The position numbers and the translations under genes were made by a program. A DNA stretch of 6,844 nt from JALHVH01 sp964544265 (lineage in GTDB: Bacteria; Acidobacteriota; Aminicenantia; Aminicenantales; Saccharicenantaceae): NCBI GenBank assembly GCA_964544265.1, contig CAZJBD010000139.1, positions 1-6,844 of the forward strand, given 5' to 3'. The stretch's first letter is position 1; every line of letters starts with the position of its first letter. Below the pieces are notes generated by a model that saw only the letters and a list, made by a program, of their open reading frames with translations, did no database searches and was not told the DNA's origin. Positions 5,741 through 6,844 of the stretch are shown here, in pieces.

Positions 5741-6844
5741 ATGGGCACGCGTTTTCGCGCCGGAATAATTTGCGGAGTTATATTTTATTTCGGCCTTGCA
5801 TGCTTCGCATCCGCAATTCCCGCTTCTACCGGATCACCGCCTGAAATATTCAAACCTCTCAGGACGGACACACCCCCCGTGTTGGATGGAAAGCTCGATG
5901 ATCCCGTCTGGCAGAAGGCGCCCAGCGTTTCCGGGTTCAAAACCTTCATCCCCGATTTCGGACGCGAGCCCAGCGAGAAGACCGTGGCTTTCATGGCCTA
6001 TGATGCCGAGAACCTTTACTTTGCCTTCAAGTGCTACGACCGGGAGCCTGACAGGATCAAGGCCTCCATGGCCAACCGGGATACGATCCGGCCGGACGAC
6101 TTCATCTGCATCAACCTCGATACCTTTGGCGACCAGCAATCACTCTGCGCTCTGTACGTCAATCCCCTTGGCATCCAGACCGACAGCCGATATGCCAGCG
6201 GCCAGGAAGACTATTCCGTCGACTTGGTCTGGGCGAGCGCCGGGCGTCTCGACCCTGACGGATACTCCGTCGAGCTGAGCCTTCCGTTCAAGAGCATCCG
6301 CTACGCCGGGAAAGCGCGGGTTACGATGTCCATCTTTTTTGAGCGGCGGATCAGCCGCAGGTCCGAGCACAGCTCCTATCCTGAACTCGACCCGGCCCGG
6401 GGCTATTTTTTCTTGACCCAGATGATGCCTTTCGAGCTTCGCGACATCAAGCGATATACCCTCCTGGAAATCCTGCCCGGGTTCACCTACGTTCAAAAAT
6501 GGGACCGCGCGGCTGGATCGCTCGAGCGGAACAAGCCCGCGAGGGACCTCAGCCTGACGGGCAAATACGGCATCACCTCCCAGCTCATCCTGGATGCCAC
6601 TTGGAACCCGGATTTTAGCCAAGTCGAGGCGGACGCAGGCCAGGTGGACGTCAACCTCCGTTACGACCTCTTTTTCCCCGAGAAACGGCCCTTTTTCCTG
6701 GAAGGGAGTGAAATGTTTCTTCTCGCTGGGTCCTCGGGTGAGGACCCCCTCCAGTCCGTTGTCCATACCCGGACGATCGTCGATCCGCGACTTGGCTTCA
6801 AGCTTTCGGGGAAGATCGGGAGAAAAGATACGGTTGCCTCGATC
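5741..6844 (+). CDS. CBM9-like / DUF5916 outer-membrane protein (3' end outside window)
   Basis: 368 codons are visible and the frame is open to the edge. Related proteins usually run to about 700-900 residues, so roughly half is missing. The ATG at 5741 is chosen because a signal peptide begins there, MGTRFRAGIICGVIFYFGLA, with likely cleavage after FASA near residue 25. Residues about 38-225 form the CBM9-like beta-sandwich, opening with the hallmark VLDGKLDDPVWQKAP (47-61) and including DPDGYSVELSLPFKSIRY (171-188). The DUF5916 part follows, with the signature NPDFSQVEADAGQVDVNLRY (289-308) and FFPEKRPFFLEGSEMF (311-326), and RLGFKLSGKIG at the end. DUF5916 proteins are predicted outer-membrane beta-barrels of unknown function. 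The N-terminal domain may bind a glycan or other ligand. Upstream bases in frame stay open back to a stop at 5624, but no ATG or GTG occurs there. Confidence 0.93.
   Translation, partial: MGTRFRAGIICGVIFYFGLACFASAIPASTGSPPEIFKPLRTDTPPVLDGKLDDPVWQKAPSVSGFKTFIPDFGREPSEKTVAFMAYDAENLYFAFKCYDREPDRIKASMANRDTIRPDDFICINLDTFGDQQSLCALYVNPLGIQTDSRYASGQEDYSVDLVWASAGRLDPDGYSVELSLPFKSIRYAGKARVTMSIFFERRISRRSEHSSYPELDPARGYFFLTQMMPFELRDIKRYTLLEILPGFTYVQKWDRAAGSLERNKPARDLSLTGKYGITSQLILDATWNPDFSQVEADAGQVDVNLRYDLFFPEKRPFFLEGSEMFLLAGSSGEDPLQSVVHTRTIVDPRLGFKLSGKIGRKDTVASI

Overview
The window looks like a metagenome-assembled scaffold fragment from a Gram-negative-type (diderm) bacterium of moderately high GC. The clues are a 100-N scaffold join at 1408-1507, Sec, Tat and lipoprotein-type export signals, and an outer-membrane barrel protein of the CBM9-like/DUF5916 type. 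Exported aldo/keto reductases with Fe-S tails, exported PLP enzymes and DUF5916 barrels are typical of Acidobacteriota, Candidatus Aminicenantes and similar phyla. That placement is an inference from protein style, not something the window proves.

Layout. Positions 1-142 hold the first four codons of a minus-strand gene at the left edge, with a strong Shine-Dalgarno and a sigma70-like promoter, and then the short spacer behind the next gene. Positions 143-1407 (minus) carry an alkaline-phosphatase-superfamily phosphodiesterase/phosphatase whose N-terminus, apparently a lipoprotein signal, runs into the gap. Positions 1508-2582 (minus) carry a secreted two-lobed retropepsin-like aspartyl protease whose C-terminus runs into the same gap. 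Positions 2609-3967 (minus) carry a Tat-signal aldo/keto reductase with a C-terminal pair of ferredoxin-like cysteine clusters. The reductase and protease are 26 nt apart, so these minus-strand genes probably form an operon (reductase, protease, then across the gap the phosphodiesterase).

A 184-nt divergent intergenic region (3968-4151) holds a good plus-strand promoter and two perfect palindromes placed just upstream of the reductase ribosome binding site. On the plus strand, 4152-5459 encodes a Tat-signal class V aminotransferase-fold PLP enzyme. A 281-nt spacer with two hairpins and a consensus-like promoter follows. The start of a CBM9-like/DUF5916 outer-membrane protein then runs off the right edge (5741-6844).

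All five well-covered proteins appear to be exported. The shared theme is envelope chemistry: hydrolysis of a phospho- or sulfo-ester, proteolysis, and two cofactor-loaded enzymes that would be folded in the cytoplasm and moved by Tat. No mobile element, CRISPR array, tRNA or rRNA was seen. The most interesting points are the divergent Tat reductase / Tat PLP enzyme pair with its palindromic control region, the unusual dicluster tail on the reductase, the DTG/DNG asymmetry of the protease, and a nearly leaderless promoter arrangement on the DUF5916 gene.
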